Assembly: GCA_030998225.1 (NCBI GenBank)
Contig: JAPYXD010000555.1
Location: forward strand, 806,001-870,000
DNA length: 64,000 nt
Direction of reading: 5' to 3'
From: Diplolepis rosae
Taxonomy: Eukaryota; Arthropoda; Insecta; Hymenoptera; Diplolepididae
In this document: positions 25,001 to 32,000 of the stretch, piece by piece
How the letters are laid out: every line of letters starts with the position of its first letter
How positions within the stretch are numbered: the first letter of the stretch is position 1
Position numbers and translations under genes: made by a program
Notes under the pieces: model-generated
What the model saw: only the letters and a program-made list of their open reading frames with translations
The model's database searches: none
What the model was told of the DNA's origin: nothing

Positions 25001-25152
25001 AAAGCAGTCACCAGGGAAGCTCTCATTCCCATCACACAGGGTCATCCCAAGAATCACCTTCGTTGTCCCAAAGTTTACACGCAGCTATTAATGACCCCAT
25101 CAATAAATTGTATAGGATGTCTAATAGTTATTTCACCTCTGACCATGTTTAA
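3647..25152 (+). CDS. Lmx1b: LMX1-type LIM-homeobox transcription factor (5'-partial, 4 exons)
   Basis: Nuclear DNA-binding regulator of the LIM-homeodomain class, which in animals patterns neurons and appendages. Coding exons 3647-4063, 13673-13978, 21671-21769 and 24896-25152 join in frame; all three internal junctions are phase 1, which supports the model. The 358 visible residues hold two LIM domains (Cys/His/Asp zinc ligands, starting at CASC and CARC), a homeodomain with [20 protein letters not shown] and recognition helix [18 protein letters not shown], then a Lys/Glu-rich and a Ser/His-rich tail ending in FTSDHV. The homeodomain is close to vertebrate LMX1A/B, so the family is secure; which insect paralog it is (LMX1A-like or LMX1B-like) is not. 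The first exon begins inside a codon after an acceptor AG at 3645-3646, so the start codon and promoter lie left of the window. Introns are 9.6, 7.7 and 3.1 kb and full of transposons. A different alternative 3' exon may exist at 26195. Confidence 0.92.
4262..4485. mobile_element. palindromic MITE, ends CTCTCTAAATTTGAATCAG
   Basis: Nearly its whole length is an inverted repeat of TCAGTGAAAATTTGACTGATT type. A second copy is at 41162-41343. Confidence 0.8.
4981..5205. mobile_element. MITE, ends CACGGAGAAAA, palindromic body
   Basis: Left flank TA. The body is rich in GACAAAACTTTT words and folds on itself. A copy about equally long at 40110-40334 matches along its full length. Confidence 0.85.
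5473..6210 (+). mobile_element. internally deleted mariner/Tc1-type element
   Basis: Terminal inverted repeats AAGGGTTTCCCAATA and its complement, with TA at 5471-5472 and 6211-6212. The transposase start (5585 onward, [18 protein letters not shown]) is read to a TGA at 5825, then continues in a shifted frame (5829-6095) to [12 protein letters not shown], the first catalytic Asp. All downstream catalytic sequence is missing. Dead copy, mobilisable at most in trans. Confidence 0.85.
6213..7496. other. LMX1 intron 1 segment with TCTGGTCTGG words
   Basis: 6820-6990 is a weak palindrome (TCAGTTATATTAACTGA / TTAGTTATACTAACTGA). 7010-7290 holds repeated CAGACCGG and TCTGGTCTGG words in both orientations, probably a decayed element. 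No gene. Confidence 0.4.
7497..7679 (-). CDS. possible C-terminal exon of an unknown small protein, antisense within LMX1 intron 1
   Basis: The minus strand is open for about 60 codons up to a stop at 7497-7499. It reads [18 protein letters not shown]..., then [20 protein letters not shown] and [17 protein letters not shown]. The composition (three Cys, alternating aromatic and Lys residues) looks protein-like rather than random AT-rich translation. TTGAAG before it could be an acceptor at 7681-7680. I found no clear upstream exon, signal peptide or family, so this is weak. Confidence 0.25.
   Translation of the reverse strand, partial: AKFKNNYFDLKYCVIMNNKTSYYFKCDCNLYKNGAYVVVKYTRRVEKFHGVALKEMLGIY
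8282..8711. mobile_element. MITE, ends CACGGAAAAAAA
   Basis: CACGGAAAAAAAGTG left, complement TTTTTTCCGTG right, CA on both sides. Inner GTAACAGT words occur on both arms. It explains the distal part of an open frame at 8005-8355. Confidence 0.6.
8715..10180. other. LMX1 intron 1 segment, partly less AT-rich
   Basis: 9540-10030 is richer in G and C and contains an open minus frame (9775-10002) that I cannot assign. AATGCAGTTTTGAAAAAAAC and CGTTTAAAGTTTT near 9424-9456 recur near 27060-27095. No recognised gene. Confidence 0.35.
10185..10895. mobile_element. long palindrome (about 290-bp arms, 0.7 kb)
   Basis: TGTTCTACTTTA at the left matches TAAAGTAGAACA at the right. The arms stay aligned through CTTGTAAAATAGATGTGGCC / GGCCACACCTATTTTACAAG and AAAAGATTTAGACTC / GAGTCCAAATCTTTT. 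Central loop near 10480-10610. No coding content. Confidence 0.75.
10900..13640. other. LMX1 intron 1 segment, one hairpin
   Basis: 12270-12343 folds (CTGTAGAGCGGATCGAAA / TTTCAATCCGCTCTACAG). AAATACAATGTTCCAC near 12372 recurs near 41548. The rest shows nothing I can support. Confidence 0.4.
13673..13978 (+). CDS. Lmx1b: LMX1 exon: homeodomain
   Basis: The exon follows TTTTATTAATCCAG (AG 13671-13672) and ends before GTAAGTG (13979). A different AG at 13656-13657 is possible, but only 13673 restores the phase left by the preceding exon, making the junction read [12 protein letters not shown]. It encodes an acidic leader, a basic arm ([12 protein letters not shown]) and the whole 60-residue homeodomain with [11 protein letters not shown], then a charged [13 protein letters not shown] stretch. 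Confidence 0.92.
14500..16019. mobile_element. 1.5-kb element with degenerate tandem repeats in both subterminal regions
   Basis: Ends CACGGAGAAAA and TTTCTCAGTG. From 14510 to about 14830 a unit of roughly 22 bp, GGGTCGATTTGATCATCCTA with variation, recurs about a dozen times; inverted relatives fill 15770-16010. The AT-rich centre has a (CA)n tract near 15491-15513. Confidence 0.65.
16070..18414. mobile_element. mariner/Tc1-type remnant with two identical 3' ends, interrupted by another element
   Basis: Ends GGGGTGGACCATCTAACATT and complement, TA on each side. About 200 bp at the left is the inverted copy of the right 3' end, including the last codons of transposase. Between them on + lie [35 protein letters not shown] (second Asp) and [17 protein letters not shown] (third acidic region), with stops and lacking the N terminus. 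The right end is split by the 16909-18341 insertion. Confidence 0.8.
16909..18341. mobile_element. nested TIR element with subterminal CCGGAC repeats
   Basis: Ends AGGTAAAAGCACCAATAGCC / complement, at least 24 bp matched, flanked by TA. It cuts the right end of the surrounding mariner: without it the mariner inverted repeat is continuous. The motif CCAATAGCCGGAC recurs near the left end (16921, 17105, 17142, 17162 with changes), and related CGGAC/GTCCGG words near the right. No transposase recognised; non-autonomous. Confidence 0.75.
18442..18540. repeat. half copy of the 52211 palindromic MITE
   Basis: GTGGTAGGGACTGACGTCAC and CATACTACCGCTTTATTAAT match the arm at 52211 and the complement of the arm ending at 52428. 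Only one arm is present. Confidence 0.7.
18545..20585. other. LMX1 intron 2 segment, no gene
   Basis: A possible decayed MITE may span 19341-20105 (CACTGAGAGAAAT / TTTTTTTTCAGTG). A lone CACGGAGAAA end is at 20157. The open frame at 19299-19529 has no coding character. Confidence 0.35.
20590..20905. repeat. dispersed repeat with CTGTAGAGC...GCTCTACAG inverted pair
   Basis: Shared words: GCACACACGATATTTTTTGC, TTCGAGTGTCTGTAGAGC, GGAACAAAAGTAGGACCTAA. Full or partial relatives at 30065-30360, 33705-33840, 34300-34345, 35860-35940 and 44160-44960. No coding content seen. Confidence 0.7.
20906..21150. mobile_element. palindromic MITE, ends ACTCTARAAACAAGTGTG
   Basis: Arms carry CACGTRAATCACGATAGTAA and AAGTGTGTATTTTC words. 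Further copies at 53276-53499 (same structure) and 60476-60684. Confidence 0.8.
21671..21769 (+). CDS. Lmx1b: LMX1 exon: linker after homeodomain
   Basis: A short exon after TTCTTTCTCAG, ending before GTAAGTTT. Both junctions are phase 1, as for its neighbours. It encodes a Ser/Asn/Pro-rich linker ([11 protein letters not shown]... NNPYSPD) of the kind that follows the homeodomain in LMX1 proteins. Confidence 0.8.
21894..22118. mobile_element. palindromic MITE, ends CACTGAAAAAAATG
   Basis: TA on both sides. Almost perfect palindrome: AACCAACTACTTTGGTTTGT at left mirrors ACAAACCGAAGTAGTTGGTT at right, and CAGCTATTTTATTA mirrors TAATAAAATAGCTG. Just after the third LMX1 exon. Confidence 0.85.
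22522..22702. mobile_element. palindromic MITE, ends CACCCAGAGAAA
   Basis: TA on both sides; arms made of TTTCTTTGAATT / AAGAAA words. Relative of 36952-37196. Confidence 0.7.
22790..23465. repeat. palindromic repeat, copy 1 of a 0.7-kb family
   Basis: Contains GCGGACCCGGTTGAGAGAAC at left and a long inverted pair around 23130-23400 (AATAATTTTATTTTTCAGCG / CGCTGAAAAATAAAATTATT, GCAGTGCAGTAGTTCAC / GTGAACCACTGCACTGC). Matches 36125-36855 over most of its length. The right terminal repeat is lost. Confidence 0.75.
23470..24790. other. LMX1 intron 3, nothing assigned
   Basis: AT-rich; open frames at 23503-23745 and 24033-24218 (minus) are without domains. No repeat recognised. Confidence 0.4.
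24896..25152 (+). CDS. Lmx1b: LMX1 terminal exon
   Basis: The acceptor is TTTGTTTCATAG (AG 24894-24895) and the stop TAA is at 25150-25152. It encodes [20 protein letters not shown] and a Ser/His-rich tail ending in NPIN-like [16 protein letters not shown] Ser/Asp-rich segment (SSDLSLDG) recalls the SSDTSLDSLD tail of vertebrate LMX1. AATAAA at 25161-25166, only eight bases after the stop, may be a poly(A) signal. Confidence 0.85.
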
Positions 25153-25160
25153 CTTTACAT

Positions 25161-25166
25161 AATAAA
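25161..25166 (+). terminator. candidate poly(A) signal of LMX1
   Basis: Canonical AATAAA just after the LMX1 stop codon. Such hexamers are frequent by chance in AT-rich DNA, so the assignment rests on position alone. Confidence 0.35.
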
Positions 25167-25369
25167 CTGTAAATTTTACTTCTAAATTATTACTAAACAT
25201 GTACAGTAAAACCTCTAACAAAGTCTGTACCTCTTTAAAGACCCAATCAATTACCACCTATTTCTCTATAAATGATGCAATGCCTGTTAAGCACGCAGCT
25301 TAGGCCGATGCTGTATCATTACAAATTAATTAGTTGAGTTTGAAATTTTTGTCACTGCCTACATTATCG

Positions 25370-25900
25370 GAGGATCACTAGTCGCGTATCAGATAGGATA
25401 CGTTATCGACAGGTGTCCTCGTAGACAATTTCAAATTCTTATATCGCAAATAATGCAAATAAATACAATATTTAAAGAATTTGAAAATATTTCTGTGGAA
25501 AAAAAGACGCTTTCGAATGCGCTGGGATTCGAGCCCAGGTCTTTCGATTGCCGTTCGACTGCTCTAACCACTGAGCTACACAGGTGTCCGACATCTCCTT
25601 CTCCACAGGAAGATCTCCTTATATTGTCTAATGGCTCAGCCTTGCGGCTATAGATGATTTCAAATTAATTAGTTAGCTCAGTGGTTAGAGCAGTCGACCA
25701 GCAATCGAAAGACCTGGGCTCGAATCCCAGCGCAGTCGAAAGCGTCTTTTTTTCCAAAGAAAGATTTTCAAATTCTTTAAATATTGTATTATTCATTATT
25801 TTATTTTTCACGAGTACATGAATATGTCGAATCCGAATAGAATATTTTGAGAATCTCTTTTTTGCGTGTATATTTTTTATGTTGGTAAAGACCTTTAGCA
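25370..25900. repeat. repeat with two tRNA-like segments in inverted orientation
   Basis: Minus strand 25510-25580 and plus strand 25672-25736 each read TAGCTCAGTGGTTAGAGCA (A box) and GGGCTCGAATCCCAG (B box with a perfect T-stem), with a TCGA...TCGA anticodon-like stem. The acceptor stems do not pair fully, so they are tRNA-derived, not working tRNAs. Flanks AAAAAGACGCTTTCGA and AATATTTAAAGAATTTGAAA are mirrored too. Confidence 0.75.
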
Positions 25901-26194
25901 TATGTACAATTTAAAAAAAAGGTAAATTAATTGAAATGACTAATAACTAATGAATGGGTGATATTAATTGCCAGATTATATGCTTTTTAAATTTTTTCTC
26001 TAAACATTTGAGAACATGTATAAATTTAAAATTTTTTATTGTACAATTAATTTTTTCTATAAACAAATAACCAAATTTAATAAAGTTTGATCGCTCTTCA
26101 CGCGCTAACGATTTACGAACGGTTTAAATAGTTTCGGAGAATCTTGTGTGGGTAGCCAGACAGGTTCTTAAGTAACGCTGCTCTTATTTCTTAG

Positions 26195-26424
26195 ATGCAC
26201 AGATTGAACAGATCAAGGAGAATGCCAGCAATGACGCGCCAAAATGTGTAGTAGGAGTATCCAAGACGTGCAAAGATGGCCTAGAAGCAGGCAGAATCAC
26301 TCTTGAAAGAGATAAATTACAAATAATAGAAACACTACGACAGAGAAGAGGCCTCTATTTCAATAGCCTCGAAGCCGCACTCGCCTCTGCGATAATTGGA
26401 CTATGTATTGTGTGCACCTTGTGA
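26195..26424 (+). CDS. orphan open exon, possible alternative 3' exon of LMX1
   Basis: A strong acceptor (CTGCTCTTATTTCTTAG, AG 26193-26194) leads into 75 open codons ending in TGA at 26422-26424; the other two frames close early. The segment lacks any Met codon and is visibly richer in G and C than its surroundings. Translation begins (D)AQIEQIKENASNDAPK, continues through VSKTCKDGLEAGR and a charged, probably helical stretch, and ends in a short hydrophobic run (AALASAIIGLCIVCTL). Entry needs a phase-1 donor, exactly what all LMX1 exons supply, so it could replace the exon at 24896. It could also belong to another gene, or continue through a GT at 26405. I do not recognise the family. Confidence 0.45.
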
Positions 26425-27299
26425 GAGATGGCGTTTCAAACTCATTTGATTGTTGCCCGAGCACAGCAAACTCTATTCTCGTTTGGAATTTTATTAATAC
26501 ATTAGTTTGAAATATTAAAATATCAAAATTTTGAATGCTTAACATGCTAGACCAGTTTCTACTACTGAAAATGGGGTCGATTTTCTGGGATTAAAAAAAA
26601 AACTATAGGACCAAATGTTATGAGATTGTTTATACTATATTTAGCACTATTTAATGTAGTTCCTCAAATTTTTTGACATTTAAATATGGAGTTATAGCCG
26701 AGATATAAGCCATTACTTGGCGGTCCATAAAAAAAGTAGCAAAACGGCTGCAGTTGTAAGTGACGTCAGAGTGCCTGAAATAAAAAAAAAAACAAAAAAG
26801 GCGTTAAACTAGATAACATTCTGCATATAATGAACTAGGATTTTTGGAAAATATCAAAGATTGACAAAATGGCGGAGTTTTGAAAAAAAGTTTCGAAATT
26901 TGCAACAACAAAAAAACGTCAGTTTTCTGCATTGCAAATTTACAATTTTTAACGGATCAGAAATATCCTAGTTCATATTATGTAAAAACATGTGCTGAGT
27001 ATACCCTGAATATTCCAAATCGATATGTTCGCGAGTTAGAACTGCAGCCATTTTGAAAAATGCAGTTTCGAGAAAAACACGTTTAAAGTTTTAACTACTG
27101 ACTTTTATGGTATAAAATTAAATTTATTATACTTACAGCTATTCTGCTATTCCAACCCCATACAGTTCACCTTTCTCTTGCTCAAAAAGTAATAGTATTG
27201 AAAAATGTAAAAAAAAAAAATTCGATTTTTTGAAAGTGAGAAACTAGTCTAGCCCCTTAAGTGATGGTTCAATTATAATGTATATATCATCCACACGAT

Positions 27300-27575
27300 G
27301 TGAAAATTCCTACCTTGCAGACACTTTTTTTTCATCCATCGCATTTCTACGTTAATTTAGACATCGAGTTGAAACTTTGAGTAATTAAGTAAAAAGCACT
27401 AAGGACATTTTTTTGAAAATTTCATTTTCATAATTATAAACATTTAGGAGTAAATAAACATTCCTTAGTACTTTTTACTTAATTACTCAAAGTTTTAACT
27501 CAATATCTCAATTAACGTGAAAATGCGAAGGACAAAAAAAAATGTCGGTAAGGTAGGGATCGGATGAGTAAGACG
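27300..27575. repeat. inverted repeat, arms about 110 bp
   Basis: TTTGAGTAATTAAGTAAAAA at the left is mirrored by TTTTTACTTAATTACTCAAA; the flanking CTACCTTGCAGACATTTTTTT and its mirror are matched loosely. Intergenic, between the two genes. Confidence 0.7.
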
Positions 27576-27664
27576 TGCGGTCTTAAGGAACAATACACCA
27601 TTATTGTATTGTTTTTATAATTGAAAATATGCGGAGAAAAAGCAAGTGATCATAGTGGCTGAGT

Positions 27665-27935
27665 TCAAAAAGACCTACAAAAGTGATTTTCTTCAAAACG
27701 TCCAAAAAAACGCACGTTTTCGACCCTGTAACGCGGACTGGGCGTGGCTGTTTTCAGACCGGAGAGCAAAACAGAGAAAAAGAGGATCCTTTTTTTCCCT
27801 TTTACGAATTTATTTTCCTATTAATATGACACTTTTTTCCCCTCTTACCTGGTCTCCGGTCTGAAAACACAGCAACATCCAGCCCGATTTACACAGATCG
27901 AAAACGTGCGTTGTTTGGACATTTGTTGAAAAATA
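27665..27935. repeat. inverted repeat with ACCGGAGA core
   Basis: AACGTCCAAAAAAACGCACG and GCTGTTTTCAGACCGGAGA at left; GGTCTCCGGTCTGAAAACA and GTGCGTTGTTTGGACATTT at right. An open frame at 27646-27864 is only a by-product of the arm. Confidence 0.7.
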
Positions 27936-28497
27936 GTATATTATGCAAAATTATAACGAAATTCATTTAGAACTGTTGTAAACTTAAGGTGATAGAGTTC
28001 GTAAGATTAAATCCACAAAGGGTAAAGCCTGTGAAACTCAACTAAACATTAAAACACTGCGATGATATCAAAGTAGTTTTTCTTCAGAAGGGTAAAATAA
28101 GTATAGGCGCATATCTAATTATAAATAATTGATTAAATATTGAATTATTTTAAAAGTAAAAAATATAATTATCGAAAAAAGAGAATCGTCTACAATGTAA
28201 TATGAATTCTTATAGTCATTGTCATCAATGACGGAAATGAGATAATTATATTCATAAAATAGATAAATAAGTGCAGAAAATTAGTAGAATGAGCTGTTTT
28301 TTAATTTCCGTTAAGGATAAGAAAAATCGCCACCCATCCGCATCCTGTTTCTGGTACGTAGTTACGTAACAGCAGCACATAAAACAGACATCTCGTGGAA
28401 AAGCAAGAAGAGTTTATTATCGAATTCGGATAAAGAAAGATGTGTTTCTAATACTTTTTATACATTTAACATAAAACTTATTTTTATTTAGCAAAAA

Positions 28498-29047
28498 ATG
28501 TTGCGTGCAATTATATTGTGAGTACATTTTTACCTGGTTGTGTTTTTCATTTCAACTTTTTCAAATTTATTTTCCAATTTTAATTTTTCAATTTTAACAT
28601 TAAATTATAAATTTAGCAACACAAAAAATTGTCTTACTTTCTAAAATAATGTATAAAAATACCAAGGAAAGATATAAAAATATTTCATCAGGCATTCAAA
28701 ATTTGATCAATTTGAATTCCATCAGTTAACAAAAAGTACAAAGTACAGAATAAGACAAACGCCTTCTAAATCGAATTAGTAAAAAATTGATTGAATTGAA
28801 ATCATTAGAACACTATTCACCATGTAATTATTCATTTTTAAATGGCAATCAATGAAAGATAACAAATGTTTTTATTATATGATAATATATTTCAGAATTC
28901 TTTTTGGATATATGGTCGTTGTTAATTCACTAAACCTTAAAAATCATTCGGGGAGAGGTAAAGCTTATGAAAATTCATTCAAATTAGATTGTGATGGTCA
29001 CAGTATTGATTATAATGTTTGTGAAACCGAAGAATGTGAAAATTTGG
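28498..29047 (+). CDS. neprilysin exons 1-2: start codon, signal peptide, first cysteines
   Basis: Exon 1 (28498-28517) holds only ATG and six further codons; it reads MLRAII and splits a Leu codon at GTGAGT. Exon 2 (28896-29047) resumes with ILFGYMVVVNSLNL, so the N terminus is one basic residue followed by a hydrophobic stretch, as in a cleavable signal peptide. It then carries the CETEEC motif that opens the M13 ectodomain. TATTTAG just before CAAAAAATG (AG 28490-28491) may be an acceptor, implying a non-coding exon upstream. An ATG at 28852, in frame with exon 2, would start inside the intron and lose the signal peptide. Confidence 0.8.
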
Positions 29048-32000
29048 GTAAGTTTATTACAGTAGATAATCAGTAAATTTTTAAATAAAAATATAAACTA
29101 CTTTAATGCAATTTAAGCGTTATTAATGAAAAATTCTAATATGTTTGAAAATGAATGTAGCAGAGAAATATATGAGAAAATTTCTAAAACAAGCTTATTC
29201 ATCATTGGTGGGTTTACTTGTGTACATTACATAACTACTTTGTTTCCTCATAGAAACATGTAATGGAACAACATTACTGTTGTATTTATAAAATTTAAAA
29301 AAAAATCTTTTTTTAACGTTTTAAAAATGTGCAAGTTTCCATATTTTATGATCTTATTTAGTAAATTAAGGCTTTCTGAATATATCGTTACATTTGTCTC
29401 ATCAAAATAATAAAATAAAATAAACCAAATTATTTTACTACAATGTATAAATATATAGAACATTATGGTTAAAAGTTTAAGAGATTTTCCCATATGATTA
29501 AAAATGTTTTCTTCATATTATTCATTTTATTTTGAAATTAGTATATACAGTGGGACATACCTCGCTCGTAACGCGGAAATTACGTCAAAAATTTGCGCGC
29601 ACAACACAAGTCACTGCTGTGCCTAATCGTATCTATAACATATCAGTAATATGTAGTTTATGAATTTATCACTATTCATGTATATTGGTGATATATTTAC
29701 TAATTTGGTAAATTTTTCACATGGTAAGTTTTTAATATAATTACAAGGTTTCTGTAGTTTATAATTTTAATTGAAGGTAAACAAAATTGCCAACGATCAT
29801 TTTTAATGTACATAAATGGAAAAGTTATTTGTAAGAAGAATAGTATTAATAGATTCAGTTCATTAAAGTATTTTTTCTCAACTATGTAATCTTATTATGT
29901 AGTTTTATTGAGGTATGTAAAACATGTAAATCGAACTGATAGCCTCGTTATTCTCGCTAAATTCTTATGGAGTGAGGTTATGTTTCTTGTCATATCCAGC
30001 ACCTAAATACGTTCCTGAAACGAGGTTCATGGTCCCGATTCTGTAACACGAAGGAGGTTCCACTGTATTGTGTTGCTAAGAGCTGAAGTGCGCTTTGAGG
30101 GGCGAGGACTGAATACATTTGTCGTGTCACAAAATGGCCAAACTCACGCAGCACACACGATATTTTTTGTAAAATACGCTCATAAAAAAGTGCTTCGAGC
30201 GTCTGTAGAGCGATTTTGAGGGTGTCCATTTATGACTCGGTGAAATACGAACATATTATATTAATCGACTTAAATACTAGCATTGGAAAAATGTAATCCA
30301 TATTGTCACAGCTTTTCAGCGGACTTGAGGAACAAAAGTAGGACCTAAGGAACACAAAGACCCTAAGCGGGACTTGTTCGGTTCACCGCGCCGTTGAGGG
30401 AAGACGACCGCGCCTTCGGCTTGTATACTGCAACTTCACACGAGTGAAAAATACTGCTTAGAATCGAGCGTCGTATACACTATTTTTTGTCACACCTGTA
30501 TCATATGTGCTAATCAGATCAACGTACGTCCGCTATTTTAAAGTCCTAGGACCCTAAGTAAAGCATTTTAAGCCTAGGTCTATAAAAGTTGCTATGAGGG
30601 TCGTGGGGGTCGCCTAGCGGCACTAAAGTCACACTTATAATGAAGTTGTGATAAAAAATATATTTTGAGAAATATAAAAACATCTTTTGATTTTTACATC
30701 AGGTATAACTATTGCTAAACTCGCATACGATGAAAATACATCGAAGACTTAAACCTCATTACTCTTCTGTATTGTAGAAGACAGCATAGTTAGTTAAAAA
30801 TTCCAAATCAATAAATTAAAACAGATATACATTTTCTTATTACTTTAGCCGTTAAATACGTACACATGTATATCGAGAGTATTACTTATATCCAAAGATA
30901 ATATAGTGAATCTACTTAATTTCTATCATTAATTTAATTATGTTTTTATAGCGATTTTAATTATAAATGGGATGAACAAATCAGCTGATCCTTGTGATGA
31001 TTTTTATACTTATGTTTGTGGATCGTGGCCGACTAATTATCCGGTTCCTGAAGACAAATTTAAATGGGATTTGGATGGAATGGTCGAACAAAAAATTCAA
31101 TCTGTTCTAAAAAGTATGTTAACGTATATAATTATTATATTTTGGAAAATAAAACTTGTATAAAAATATATTGCTCTGTTGGCTTCGTTGTATTGTATTT
31201 TTTATAACTCTTTTTTAGCAATTGTGCAAAAAGAACCAGAACCCGATGATAGTGTACCATTGAATTTGGAAAAGAAGTGGTTCAATGCATGCTTAGACGA
31301 AGGTGAATTAAAAATAAAGTGTCGCGAAAAATTTACTACCCATATTTAATTTAAAACTTAATATTACACAAAAAGAAAAATATTATTTGAAGAAGTTAAT
31401 TTCCTAAATAGAATTTTATTTTTCTAAATTCTCAAATAACCTTCGATTACAATAATTGAGAATATCTAAAATTTTATTGAAGATCGGATTGAGGAAACAG
31501 GACTGAAGCCATTGATGACAATTATTGAAAAGCTAGGTGGCTGGCCAATGACGATGAGTCCTAGTGCCTGGAGCAGGAAAGAAGTTTCTTGGCAAAGAAT
31601 AGCTCAGTATTATGCCAGTATTGTTGGCGGGTACAGTTTGTTTACAATTGGAATCCAGCCTGATGCAGAAAATTCTAGCGTTCAGATACTTACGGTAAGA
31701 GGTATTCTAATGTCCTTGAACGAATTTAATTATACAATATGTGTATCATAATTAGACGAATAGCCACTTTAAAACAGAATAATACTCATATTTTTTTTTA
31801 TTAGAAAGCAATAAAATTGATGTAATTGAATTTAGTTTTGATGATTTAATTGTTATGAAAATTATGTGAATTGTAGATTGATCAACCGAGTGGATCATTG
31901 ATCGGTAAACGCTTATTGGATGACCAAGAGAATGCTTTTTATTACAAGAGATATTATGATGATAATTATGATGATAATTATGATGATAATACTGACAATA

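Larger units (their letters stand above)
26430..28490. other. intergenic space and probable promoter region of the neprilysin gene
   Basis: 26560-27260 resembles a degraded repeat (see 9424 match). Two inverted repeats follow (27300-27575, 27665-27935). 27950-28490, just upstream of the first coding exon, shows no clear TATA box or initiator that stands out from AT-rich background. Confidence 0.4.

Noticed and set aside
25672..25736. functional tRNA gene
   Set aside because: A and B boxes and T-stem are good but acceptor stems do not pair and the anticodon loop lacks U33, so tRNA-derived only.
25665..25901. open frame (and 25453-25653) with similar peptide ALGFEPRSFDC
   Set aside because: Both translate the tRNA-like repeat arms; not proteins.
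27646..27864. 72-codon open frame
   Set aside because: Arm of an inverted repeat.
28852..28895. ATG at 28852 as the neprilysin start
   Set aside because: It lies upstream of an acceptor; the 28498 start gives a signal peptide and fits the splice phase.
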